This document shows positions 15,827 through 23,044 of a DNA stretch of 33,649 nucleotides, in pieces. Position numbers and translations under genes: made by a program. This DNA comes from an uncultured Clostridia bacterium (GTDB taxonomy: Bacteria; Bacillota; Clostridia; Oscillospirales; Ruminococcaceae), in NCBI GenBank assembly GCA_937891895.1, contig CALATN010000002.1, forward strand, positions 1-33,649, read 5' to 3'. The stretch's first letter is position 1. Every line of letters begins with the position of its first letter. Under the pieces are notes generated by a model. It ran no database searches. It was not told the DNA's origin and saw only the letters and a list, made by a program, of their open reading frames with translations.

Positions 15827-15919
15827 TCAAAGGGATATAAGCCGTGCCAAAGCACAGCTATGCCAATGAAAAAAAGACGCAGAAACACCCTGTACGCACA
15901 ACAAACAAGACATAGCCAT
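15827..15919 (-). CDS. Possible second leader ORF (30 codons) in the ABC-F leader
   Basis: An ATG at 15919 (with another in frame at 15913) opens 30 codons, beginning MAMSCLLCVQ and rich in Cys, Ser and Leu. They run across the antiterminator segment and stop six bases before the terminator stem. Ribosomes stalled on it could change the hairpin choice. There is no good ribosome binding site, so translation is uncertain. Confidence 0.3.
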   Translation of the reverse strand: MAMSCLLCVQGVSASFFHWHSCALARLISL

Positions 15920-15959
15920 AGCTACGCCGATAAACGTTTGGTTGTGTCAGAAAACAGGA

Positions 15960-15971
15960 TTATTTACGCAT
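15960..15971 (-). CDS. Three-codon leader ORF (Met-Arg-Lys-stop) of the ABC-F gene
   Basis: ATG CGT AAA TAA follows a strong, well-spaced GAGGTG, about 25 bases after the predicted transcription start. Tiny leader ORFs whose ribosomes sense antibiotics are known for ABC-F resistance genes. Drug-stalled ribosomes here would shield the following inverted repeat (CACAAC...GTTGTG) and alter folding of the attenuator. Confidence 0.5.
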   Translation of the reverse strand: MRK

Positions 15972-16003
15972 CTTTTCACCTCAAATCAAAGTTTTACAAG
16001 GCT

Positions 16004-16032
16004 ATTTTATCATAGATTTCATAGCTTGTCAA
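16004..16032 (-). promoter_or_regulatory. Predicted promoter of the ABC-F gene
   Basis: Minus-strand TTGACA (16027-16032) and TAAAAT (16004-16009), spacer 17. It gives a leader of about 225 bases containing the attenuator. Confidence 0.7.
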
Positions 16033-16060
16033 GATATAATAAATCCGTTTCTTAAAAATA

Positions 16061-16090
16061 TTGACCTATATCAATATTGTGTGGTATAAT
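16061..16090 (+). promoter_or_regulatory. Predicted promoter of the phosphatase-NUDIX-GTPase-trmO operon
   Basis: TTGACC (16061-16066) and TATAAT (16085-16090), spacer 18. It is divergent from the ABC-F promoter, with the two -35 boxes about 28 bases apart. Confidence 0.6.
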
Positions 16091-16118
16091 TTTTATATAT
16101 AACTTACGGAGGTACGCT

Positions 16119-16694
16119 ATGACCACGATTTATTTTGTACGGCACGCAAAGCCTGATAAAACTATACACGATGACCGCACGCGTCCTCTTACTGCGGAAG
16201 GGCTTGCTGACTCTGAAAAAGTTACGGAATTGCTGAAGGACAGGGGCATTGACCTGCTTATGTCGAGTCCGTACAAGCGGAGTATGGACACAATCGGCGG
16301 ACTTGCTGAGGTGCTTGGAATGGAGATTGTTACGGACTTTGATTTTCGTGAGCGTGAGGCTGGCGGCTGGCACGGTGACAATTTTCTGCAATACATTGAG
16401 GCGCAATGGGCGGACTTCAACTATCATATTATGGACGGTGAATGTCTTGCTTCGGTACAGGAGCGGAATATCCGTGCGCTGAAAAGGGTGCTTGCCAAGC
16501 ACGAGGGAAAGACGGTTGTTATCGGCACGCACGGCACGGCTCTGAGCACGATTATCAATTTTTACAAGCCTGAATATAATTTTAACAGCTTTATGCGGAT
16601 ACTGAATTTTATGCCATATGTGGTGAAGATGAAGTTTGAGGGCGAGGAGTTTCTTGGTATGAGCGAGGAGCTTATCACCGAAAAAACTTGGTGA
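16119..16694 (+). CDS. Histidine phosphatase family protein
   Basis: A 191-residue cytoplasmic member of the phosphoglycerate-mutase-like phosphatases. The phosphorylated His9 lies in FVRHAKPD, followed by SSPYKRSMDT, EREAGGWHG and the second catalytic histidine His138 in IGTHGTAL. These enzymes transfer or remove phosphate from small molecules or proteins; the substrate cannot be told here. ATG at 16119 follows ACGGAGGT; the longer in-frame version begins inside the promoter. First gene of a four-gene operon, 15 bases before the NUDIX gene. Confidence 0.88.
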   Translation: MTTIYFVRHAKPDKTIHDDRTRPLTAEGLADSEKVTELLKDRGIDLLMSSPYKRSMDTIGGLAEVLGMEIVTDFDFREREAGGWHGDNFLQYIEAQWADFNYHIMDGECLASVQERNIRALKRVLAKHEGKTVVIGTHGTALSTIINFYKPEYNFNSFMRILNFMPYVVKMKFEGEEFLGMSEELITEKTW

Positions 16695-16709
16695 TTGGAG
16701 TGCAATTCT

Positions 16710-17201
16710 ATGCCTGAAATATGGGATTTATACGATAGAAACAAGCAGAAAACAGGTGAAGTTATTGAGCGTGAACGGGTGCACGAGATACCTGAGGAGC
16801 TTTATCATCTTGCGGTTGATATATGGGTCAAGACATCTGACGGGCGGTATCTTATCACGCAGAGAAGTGAAAAGAAGCCGACTTATCCGCTTTACTGGGA
16901 ATGTACGGGCGGTGCGGTTGTAAGCGGTGAGGAAAGCATTGACGGTGCTGTTCGTGAGCTTGCGGAGGAAACTGGACTTCGTGCTGAAAAGGCTGATTTG
17001 AAGCTTGTAAACACGGTTGTTTACTCAAATTACATTATGGACGTTTATCTTTATGAGCGTGATATTGATATAACTGATGTGGTTTTGCAGGAGGATGAAG
17101 TTTGCGGTGCGAAGCTTGCTACAGAGGCTGAAATTCTTGCTATGATTGAAAATGATGAGTTTGTGGAGCGTGTATGGAAGCGCTTTGCAGATGTAAAATA
17201 A
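16710..17201 (+). CDS. NUDIX hydrolase (IPP-isomerase-like/YfcD type)
   Basis: A 163-residue protein with a perfect Nudix box at 68-90 (G, five residues, E, seven residues, RELAEETGL), which binds Mg2+ for pyrophosphate hydrolysis. The N-terminus (WDLYDRNKQKTGEVIERERVHEIPEELYHLAV) matches the group related to isopentenyl-diphosphate isomerase, but the box is that of a hydrolase. Likely substrate is a nucleoside diphosphate derivative, unproven. ATG at 16710 has GGAG nine bases before it. Second gene of the operon; it ends 19 bases before the GTPase gene. Confidence 0.88.
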   Translation: MPEIWDLYDRNKQKTGEVIERERVHEIPEELYHLAVDIWVKTSDGRYLITQRSEKKPTYPLYWECTGGAVVSGEESIDGAVRELAEETGLRAEKADLKLVNTVVYSNYIMDVYLYERDIDITDVVLQEDEVCGAKLATEAEILAMIENDEFVERVWKRFADVK

Positions 17202-17220
17202 ACAGGATTGGAACGATATA

Positions 17221-19758
17221 ATGAAACGATTGGTAATCGGTATGATAGCCCACGTTGACTCGGGCAAGACGACACTTTCGGAGGCTATGCTTTACTCGGC
17301 GGGCGAAATCCGCAAGCTTGGCAGGGTTGACCATGGTGACGCTTTTCTTGACACGCACTCAATTGAGCGAAGCCGTGGTATTACGGTATTCTCAAAGCAG
17401 GCTGTTATGCGGTATGGTGACTGCGACATTACCTTGCTTGACACGCCGGGACACGCTGATTTTTCTGCGGAAACGGAGCGTGCTTTGCAGGCACTTGATT
17501 ATGCGGTACTTGTTATAAGCGGAACAGATGGCGTACAGAGTCACACAGAAACGCTGTGGCGTTTACTGACGAGGTACAGGATACCTGCGTTTATTTTTGT
17601 GAACAAGATGGATATTTCATCATATGAGCCGTCTGTGCTTATGGGTGGTTTGTGCAATCGTTTGGACGGCGGATGCATTGACTTTTCGGCAAGTCGTGAC
17701 CGTGACGCTTTTTACGAGGAAGCGGCTATGTGTGATGAAAGGCTTATGGAGGAATACCTGGAAAGTGGTGAGGTTTCTCCTGAAAGCTTACGCAGGGCAA
17801 TTGCTGACCGAAAGATATTCCCCTGCTTTTTCGGCTCGGCACTGAAAATGAGCGGCATTGAAGAATTTCTGAAAGGTTTAGATTTTTATGCTGAACAAAA
17901 AGATTACCCTGCTGAATTCGGTGCGAGGGTTTTCAAGATTACTGAGGAACAGAATGTTCGACTTACACACATTAAAATCACGGGCGGAAGTCTGAAGGTA
18001 CGCTCGGTTATTGGCGAGGAAAAGATAAATCAGATACGCATTTATTCGGGCACGAAATTTCAGGCTGTTGACGAAGTATATGCAGGTGCTGTCTGTGCGG
18101 TGACGGGGCTTGCTCACAGCTATTCGGGGCAAGGTCTTGGTGCGGAAAGCAATGCTGACACTCCCCTGCTTGAGCCTGTTCTTACCTACAAGCTTATTTT
18201 ACCGCCGAAAACGGATTTGCACACGGCGCTCACTCAGATGCGCAAGCTTGAAGAAGAAGACCCGCAGCTTCACGTTGTATGGAATGAGCAGGCACAGGAA
18301 ATTCACGTTCAGCTTATGGGCGAAATTCAGCTGGAAATTCTGAAGACGGTTATTGCGGAACGTTTCGGCTATGAAGCGGAATTCGGCACGGGAAGCATTG
18401 TTTACAAGGAAACTATTTCTGACACGGTTGAGGGCGTGGGGCACTACGAGCCTTTACGTCATTACGCAGAGGTACACCTTTTACTTGAGCCTGCTGAAAG
18501 AGGCAGCGGTTTGCATTTTGCAAGTGATTGTCACGTTGACGACCTTGACCGAAACTGGCAGAGATTGATTCTTACACATCTTGAAGAAAAGACGCACGTT
18601 GGCGTGCTAACGGGCTCACCTATTACGGATATGAAAATAACGCTTATTGCGGGACGTGCTCATCTTAAACATACAGAGGGCGGTGACTTCCGACAAGCTA
18701 CTTATCGTGCTGTACGTCAGGGATTACGCTCGGCGAAAAGCGTACTTTTAGAGCCCTGGTACAACTTCACGCTGGAAGTTCCGTCGGAGTCGGTTGGACG
18801 TGCTTTATCCGATATGCAGAAACTTTCTGCGGAATTTGAGCCGCCTGAAACGTTGGGTGAAACGGCTGTTATTACGGGAAGTGCGCCTGTTTCGGAAATG
18901 CAGAATTATCGAAGCGAGGTTATCAGCTACACTCACGGCAAGGGACGCATAAGTCTTATTCTGAAGGGTTATTTCCCCTGCCACAATGCTGAGAAGGTTA
19001 TTGAGGAAATCGGGTACGACTGCGACGGTGACCTTGAAAATACAGCAGACAGTGTATTCTGCTCGCATGGTGCGGGATTTGTTGTAAAGTGGGATGAAGT
19101 TCCGTCGTATGCTCACATAAGCGGGCGGAAGGAACGTACTGAAAGTGCTGATGAGGAAATTACCGTTCAACAGGTAAGCAGTTATCGTGCGAGAATTGCC
19201 GAGGATAAGGAGCTTATGGAAATTTTTGAGCGTACCTACGGCAAAATCAAGCGTGATGAGCGGCACGCTATGCACACGGAAAAGCACGTTCCGCAACAAA
19301 AGCCGCACAAGGCTAAGCCGCTTCCTACGGGTCCCGAATATCTGCTTGTTGACGGGTATAATATTATTTTTGCGTGGGAGGAGCTGAACAAGCTGGCAAA
19401 GGAAAATCTTGACCTTGCGAGAACCACGCTGATAAACCGTTTGTGCAATTATCAGGGCTTCAGGCAAAATAATGTTATTGTTGTTTTTGATGCGTACAGG
19501 GTTTCGGGGCATCACCGTGAGGTTGAACAGCATCACAACGTAAGCGTTGTTTACACAAAAGAGTCGGAAACGGCTGACTCTTACATTGAAAAGGTTACGC
19601 ACGAACTGAGCAAGTCCCATCGTGTTCGTGTTGCCACTTCTGACGGAACGGAGCAGATTATCATTCTTGGCAATGGTGCGTTCCGTGTTTCTGCGGCAGA
19701 ATTTGAGGACGAGGTCAAGCGTGTTGAGGCGGCTATAAGGGAGATTATCAGCCAATGA
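17221..19758 (+). CDS. EF-G/TetM-like translational GTPase fused to a Rae1/YacP-type NYN endonuclease domain
   Basis: An 845-residue protein. Residues 1-640 match EF-G and TetM-type ribosomal protection GTPases: AHVDSGKT (10-17), RGIT (52-55), DTPGH (74-78), NKMD (128-131) and SAL (206-208), then EF-G-like domains II-V. The domain IV tip reads GRAHLKHTEGG (His481, His484), more like EF-G than TetM, whose YSPVSTP loop is absent. After a charged linker, residues 705-845 match B. subtilis Rae1 (YacP), which cleaves mRNA in the ribosomal A site: VDGYN (Asp711), VVFDAY (Asp757), ETADSYIEK (Asp786), VATSDGTEQ (Asp808). All expected acidic residues remain. A GTPase that docks at the A site carrying an A-site nuclease suggests ribosome rescue or mRNA quality control (inference). 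It overlaps trmO by four bases. Confidence 0.9.
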   Translation: MKRLVIGMIAHVDSGKTTLSEAMLYSAGEIRKLGRVDHGDAFLDTHSIERSRGITVFSKQAVMRYGDCDITLLDTPGHADFSAETERALQALDYAVLVISGTDGVQSHTETLWRLLTRYRIPAFIFVNKMDISSYEPSVLMGGLCNRLDGGCIDFSASRDRDAFYEEAAMCDERLMEEYLESGEVSPESLRRAIADRKIFPCFFGSALKMSGIEEFLKGLDFYAEQKDYPAEFGARVFKITEEQNVRLTHIKITGGSLKVRSVIGEEKINQIRIYSGTKFQAVDEVYAGAVCAVTGLAHSYSGQGLGAESNADTPLLEPVLTYKLILPPKTDLHTALTQMRKLEEEDPQLHVVWNEQAQEIHVQLMGEIQLEILKTVIAERFGYEAEFGTGSIVYKETISDTVEGVGHYEPLRHYAEVHLLLEPAERGSGLHFASDCHVDDLDRNWQRLILTHLEEKTHVGVLTGSPITDMKITLIAGRAHLKHTEGGDFRQATYRAVRQGLRSAKSVLLEPWYNFTLEVPSESVGRALSDMQKLSAEFEPPETLGETAVITGSAPVSEMQNYRSEVISYTHGKGRISLILKGYFPCHNAEKVIEEIGYDCDGDLENTADSVFCSHGAGFVVKWDEVPSYAHISGRKERTESADEEITVQQVSSYRARIAEDKELMEIFERTYGKIKRDERHAMHTEKHVPQQKPHKAKPLPTGPEYLLVDGYNIIFAWEELNKLAKENLDLARTTLINRLCNYQGFRQNNVIVVFDAYRVSGHHREVEQHHNVSVVYTKESETADSYIEKVTHELSKSHRVRVATSDGTEQIIILGNGAFRVSAAEFEDEVKRVEAAIREIISQ

Positions 19759-20432
19759 GAGAAATGAAAACTATTGCACACATAAGAAGTCCGTTTATGG
19801 AAAAATTCGGGATACCACGTCAGAGCGGATTGACATCGCTTTGCTCGGAGATTGTTTTTGAGCCTGAATATCGGGTTGCCGAAGCTTTTCGTGGGCTGGA
19901 CGGATACTCTCATCTGTGGATTTTATGGGAATTTTCTGAGGCTGTACAAGAGGATTGGTCGCCGACTGTACGTCCTCCACGTCTTGGCGGCAACACTCGT
20001 ATGGGTGTTTTTGCAACCCGCTCACCTTATCGTCCTAATCCCATTGGTATGTCCTCGGTTAAGCTTGAAAGGATTGATCTGCACACGGCGGAGGGTCCTG
20101 TGCTTTATGTAAGCGGTGCAGACATTCTTGACGGTACGCCGATTTATGACATCAAGCCGTATCTTGCTTATACTGACTCTCACCCTGAGGCGACGGGCGG
20201 TTTTGCGTTACAGCAGAAAGAGGGCGTGCTGAAAGTGGACTTTCCTGCTAAGTTACTGGAACAAGTTCCTGATGGACTTCGGCAGGGACTTATTGAGGTG
20301 CTTGCACAAGACCCGCGTCCCCAATATCAGAACTCTCCCGACCGTATTTATATGATGGCTTTTGGTGGGTTTGATGTGCAGTTTCGGGTTGATGGAGATT
20401 TGCTGAGGGTTTGTGGGGTTGTGAAAAAATAA
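19755..20432 (+). CDS. trmO: tRNA (N6-threonylcarbamoyladenosine(37)-N6)-methyltransferase TrmO
   Basis: A 225-residue protein of the TsaA/YaeB family. These SAM-dependent enzymes add a methyl group to t6A at position 37 of certain tRNA-Thr species, tuning decoding. Family blocks are IAHIRSPF near the start, FGIPRQSG, LDGYSHLWILWEF (43-60), GVFATRSPYRPNPIGMS and PYDIKPYLAYTD-like IYDIKPYLAYTD. Length is close to the 235 residues of the E. coli protein. Its ATGA start overlaps the stop of the GTPase-nuclease gene, so translation is probably coupled. Last gene of the operon. The shared theme with that neighbour is the ribosomal A site. Confidence 0.93.
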   Translation: MREMKTIAHIRSPFMEKFGIPRQSGLTSLCSEIVFEPEYRVAEAFRGLDGYSHLWILWEFSEAVQEDWSPTVRPPRLGGNTRMGVFATRSPYRPNPIGMSSVKLERIDLHTAEGPVLYVSGADILDGTPIYDIKPYLAYTDSHPEATGGFALQQKEGVLKVDFPAKLLEQVPDGLRQGLIEVLAQDPRPQYQNSPDRIYMMAFGGFDVQFRVDGDLLRVCGVVKK

Positions 20433-20535
20433 GCATATCTGCATTTGTTTGTATATTACAAGTAGAAAAAATGCAACCGTTGTTTTCTTGTAAAAACATC
20501 TTGAAAATATTATCATTATAGCAGAGGTGATATAC

Positions 20536-21207
20536 ATGATTTTTTCAGAAAAATTACAATTGCTGAGAAAAAGCAAAGGCTTTACCCAAGAGGAATTTGC
20601 AGAGAAAATTAATATTTCAAGACAAGCGGTTGCTAAATGGGAAGCGGGACAATCTTATCCTGATATTACAAATTTAATTCAAATCAGCAATATGTTCAAT
20701 GTTACGATTGATTATCTTGTCAAGGAACAGGAATGTTCAATCAAACCTGTTACGGCTGAAATTGATGATATTACCGAAATAATCAATTTCAGACTAGAAG
20801 CGAATGTTAACACCTATGCGGCATTTATGAACGAAACTGATTCCACGCGGCTTGATTCTCATGATTACAGATATGAAAAAGGTGCTTTTGTTTATCATGA
20901 CACATGGGTTGGCGGCGAACAATTTGCAGGTGAAGAAGCTATCTGGAAAAATGGTAAATCAGTATATGCAATGAATTACATGGGACGAGTTCTTGACGAA
21001 AAATTCAGCGGAAATTTTCTCAAGGAAGCATTACGAAATGCTGACTCTGACATGCCTTACCGCGGACCTGAATACTATCAATCCGGAGAGTATTTGTACA
21101 GATGTAAGGTATCGGGAGATTTCACATGGTTTCAGGGATATGAAGAAATTTATTGCACTGACAAGCAGGTATATGAATGTTATTTTCACGGAGGTCTGAT
21201 GCGATAA
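20536..21207 (+). CDS. XRE-family regulator with C-terminal DUF5680-like domain
   Basis: A 223-residue protein. Residues 4-60 are a clear Cro/C1 helix-turn-helix (LRKSKGFTQEEFAEKINISRQAVAKWE, then YPDITNLIQIS). Residues 90-220 look like DUF5680, with FVYHDTWVGGEQFAGEEAIWKNG and a Tyr/Trp-rich end, a domain often attached to such regulators and presumed to bind a ligand. ATG at 20536 follows AGAGGTGA. The GTG inside that ribosome binding site, nine bases earlier, is rejected. No obvious target is adjacent; pduL downstream is on the other strand. Confidence 0.8.
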   Translation: MIFSEKLQLLRKSKGFTQEEFAEKINISRQAVAKWEAGQSYPDITNLIQISNMFNVTIDYLVKEQECSIKPVTAEIDDITEIINFRLEANVNTYAAFMNETDSTRLDSHDYRYEKGAFVYHDTWVGGEQFAGEEAIWKNGKSVYAMNYMGRVLDEKFSGNFLKEALRNADSDMPYRGPEYYQSGEYLYRCKVSGDFTWFQGYEEIYCTDKQVYECYFHGGLMR

Positions 21208-21223
21208 ATCTGCTATAAAACAA

Positions 21224-21264
21224 AACACGGTATCACTCATACGAATGATACCGTGTTAATTTTT
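21224..21264. terminator. Bidirectional terminator between the XRE gene and pduL
   Basis: AACACGGTATCA (21224-21235) pairs perfectly with TGATACCGTGTT (21246-21257), and is followed by TAATTTTTA. Confidence 0.8.
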
Positions 21265-21276
21265 ATGTAAATCAAA

Positions 21277-21855
21277 TTACATTCTGAAGATTTCGCCTTC
21301 GAGAGTTGGTGTAGCGGAGATAGCGTTTGCTTCGTCTGTATCGATGTGCATAGCACGTGCGAAAGATGGAGATACACGACATACTACGTCGCCGAGGATT
21401 GCCTTTCTTCCGTCTGTATCAACCTTTACATATACAACTTCCTTATCCTGAACACCGAGTTCTTCTGCGTCAGCAGGTGTGAGGTGGATATGTCTCTTAG
21501 CTACGATAACGCCTTCGCTGATTTCAACTTCGCCGCATGGACCAACAAGCTTACAGCCTGCAGAACCTGCTACGTCGCCGCTTTCACGGATTGGTGCGGA
21601 AAGGCCGATGGAACGAGCGTCTGTTGCGGAAAGCTCAACCTGTGTTGCAGGACGAACAGGACCGAGGATAGAAACACCAGCAAGGGACTTCTTAGGGCCT
21701 ACAACTTCTACTCTTTCTTCGCAAGCGTACTGGCCAGGCTGGGAAAGGTCCTTCTTCTTTGTGAGAACAGCGTCCTTACCGAAGAGGATTTCGAGGTCAG
21801 CCTGTGAAACGTGAACGTGACGTGCGGAAGTTTCAACGATGAATGTTTTTGACAT
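21277..21855 (-). CDS. pduL: PduL-type phosphate acyltransferase
   Basis: A 192-residue enzyme that interconverts acyl-CoA (acetyl- or propionyl-CoA) with acyl phosphate, giving a route to ATP through acetate kinase. Two PduL halves are visible: ETSARHVHVS with His13/His15 near the start and VAKRHIHLTPADAEEL with His122/His124, the zinc-binding histidines of the family. The protein begins directly with the catalytic domain, without the roughly 20-residue encapsulation peptide of microcompartment PduL. No shell genes are nearby, so it probably acts in the cytosol as the phosphotransacetylase. ATG at 21855 follows AAGGTAGG. Monocistronic. Confidence 0.93.
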   Translation of the reverse strand: MSKTFIVETSARHVHVSQADLEILFGKDAVLTKKKDLSQPGQYACEERVEVVGPKKSLAGVSILGPVRPATQVELSATDARSIGLSAPIRESGDVAGSAGCKLVGPCGEVEISEGVIVAKRHIHLTPADAEELGVQDKEVVYVKVDTDGRKAILGDVVCRVSPSFARAMHIDTDEANAISATPTLEGEIFRM

Positions 21856-21896
21856 AGTTATTACCTACCTTAAAAATATAATATTTGACATATTAT

Positions 21897-21925
21897 AGTA
21901 TACTACTTTCGGTGGAAAAGGTCAA
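21897..21925 (-). promoter_or_regulatory. Predicted promoter of pduL
   Basis: Minus-strand TTGACC (21920-21925) and TATACT (21897-21902), spacer 17. The -35 box lies in the first bases of a 41-base repeat. Confidence 0.65.
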
Positions 21926-21960
21926 GGGTTGAATTGGAATTTATTTTTGGTGGGTGATTT
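21920..21960. repeat. 41-base direct repeat, copy 1
   Basis: The sequence from GGTCAAGGGTTG to GGTGGGTGATTT is identical at 21920-21960 and 22990-23030. Copy 1 abuts the stop codon of the broken third lipoprotein-cluster gene; copy 2 lies just after the 23045 gene. They mark the edges of a duplicated module. Confidence 0.9.
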
Positions 21961-22252
21961 CACTCATTTTCTGTACTTCCATTAAGTGATATTTTTAAGA
22001 TATTAATTGTTAAAGTATCATCTTTTAAACCGAAAGACACTTCACCTTTTTCATATTCATAAATCAAAAGCAATGTACCTTGAATAGATGGTGTGCCAAG
22101 AATACTTACTATTTTATCGTAGTTATCATCGAAAGATAAATTATACAATTTTATATCATTTTTTTCAATGAATTCGATGGAAATGACATAGAAATAACGT
22201 TGTTATCATTATCAAAATCTTCAAACTAATTTTTAATATCTTTTACTGTCAT
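21960..22252 (-). pseudogene. Disrupted third member of the lipoprotein cluster
   Basis: A ribosome binding site GGAGG and ATG at 22252 open a reading frame that stops at codon 9 (TAG). It then continues in the same frame (FEDFDNDNNVIS) and must shift frame near 22190 to reach the open frame EFIEKNDIKLYNLSFDD at the end. The final 60 residues, with KIVSILGTPS and ISFGLKDD-like VSFGLKDD, resemble the C-terminal part of the upstream lipoprotein (EIVDILGEPN...ISFDDENNG). At least one stop and one frameshift make it a decayed gene, without a signal peptide. It begins two bases from the stop of the upstream gene. Confidence 0.65.
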
Positions 22253-22253
22253 T

Positions 22254-22925
22254 TTATTTTACCTCCGTATCGTAAATTATGAAAAAGAGATCAATTTCAC
22301 CATTATTCTCATCATCAAATGATATGATAATACGTTCATTTTCAGAAAATGCATATTGATAAATCGTTCCGTCTTCAGAATTAATTGTATTCGGTTCCCC
22401 CAAAATATCAACAATTTCTTCTTGGGAACTTTGATTTGTAATCCCCATTATATTGAACTGCGGTAAACCTCGGATATTATCCATAAAAAATGCCACTAAC
22501 GTACTGTTTTCAATTTCATTTTCAGTCAAATTTCCATTAAAACTGATTTGTGCAATGTATTTATCGCCAATATATAAATTAACAGTAGTATAATCATAAT
22601 CAGAAACATATCCTAAATATTCTGTCATAAATGATGTACCTAATTCCGATAAGGTGCATGGAAGAGTAAAAGTATTATTTTCAATTGATATATTTGATAA
22701 TAATTCTTCCATTGTCCAATCTGTAATTTCAAATTTAATAGGGTTGTAAGAGTTTTCAGTTTCTGTCGTCTCAAACATTTGAGTTTCAGCCTTAACATTC
22801 GCTGTCGTCTCACTAATCACCGCCTCACTCAACGGTGCGGTTTGTTCTGTATCCCCAGCCTGACAAGCCGAAAAGCTAACCAAAACAGCAAAAGCCGCGA
22901 GAACGCTTAAAATTCTGTTTTTCAT
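22254..22925 (-). CDS. Putative lipoprotein, copy A
   Basis: A 223-residue exported protein. A basic, hydrophobic signal ends in the lipobox SFSAC with Cys21 as the lipidated residue, followed by a Thr/Glu-rich linker to about residue 55. The rest is acidic and beta-rich, with GITNQSSQEEIVDILGEPN and ISFDDENNGEIDL near the end, a pattern seen in small periplasmic or surface folds. The signal and the next 12 residues are nearly the same as in copy B, and so are the 55 bases upstream of both genes. GGAGG precedes ATG at 22925. Function unknown. Confidence 0.75.
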   Translation of the reverse strand: MKNRILSVLAAFAVLVSFSACQAGDTEQTAPLSEAVISETTANVKAETQMFETTETENSYNPIKFEITDWTMEELLSNISIENNTFTLPCTLSELGTSFMTEYLGYVSDYDYTTVNLYIGDKYIAQISFNGNLTENEIENSTLVAFFMDNIRGLPQFNIMGITNQSSQEEIVDILGEPNTINSEDGTIYQYAFSENERIIISFDDENNGEIDLFFIIYDTEVK

Positions 22926-22989
22926 TTTGTTCCTCCTTGATGTGAAAATTTTCTACATAAATATTATCACGATAAAATCAACGCCATAT

Positions 22990-23030
22990 GGTCAAGGGTT
23001 GAATTGGAATTTATTTTTGGTGGGTGATTT
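22990..23030. repeat. 41-base direct repeat, copy 2
   Basis: Exact match to 21920-21960. It lies in the spacer between copy B (stop at 23045) and the leader of copy A. Confidence 0.9.
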
Positions 23031-23044
23031 GGTTAATTATTTTT

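Noticed and set aside
17221..19758. Tetracycline-resistance gene
   Set aside because: The GTPase part is TetM-like, but the drug-displacing loop is not conserved and a nuclease domain is attached. Resistance cannot be claimed.
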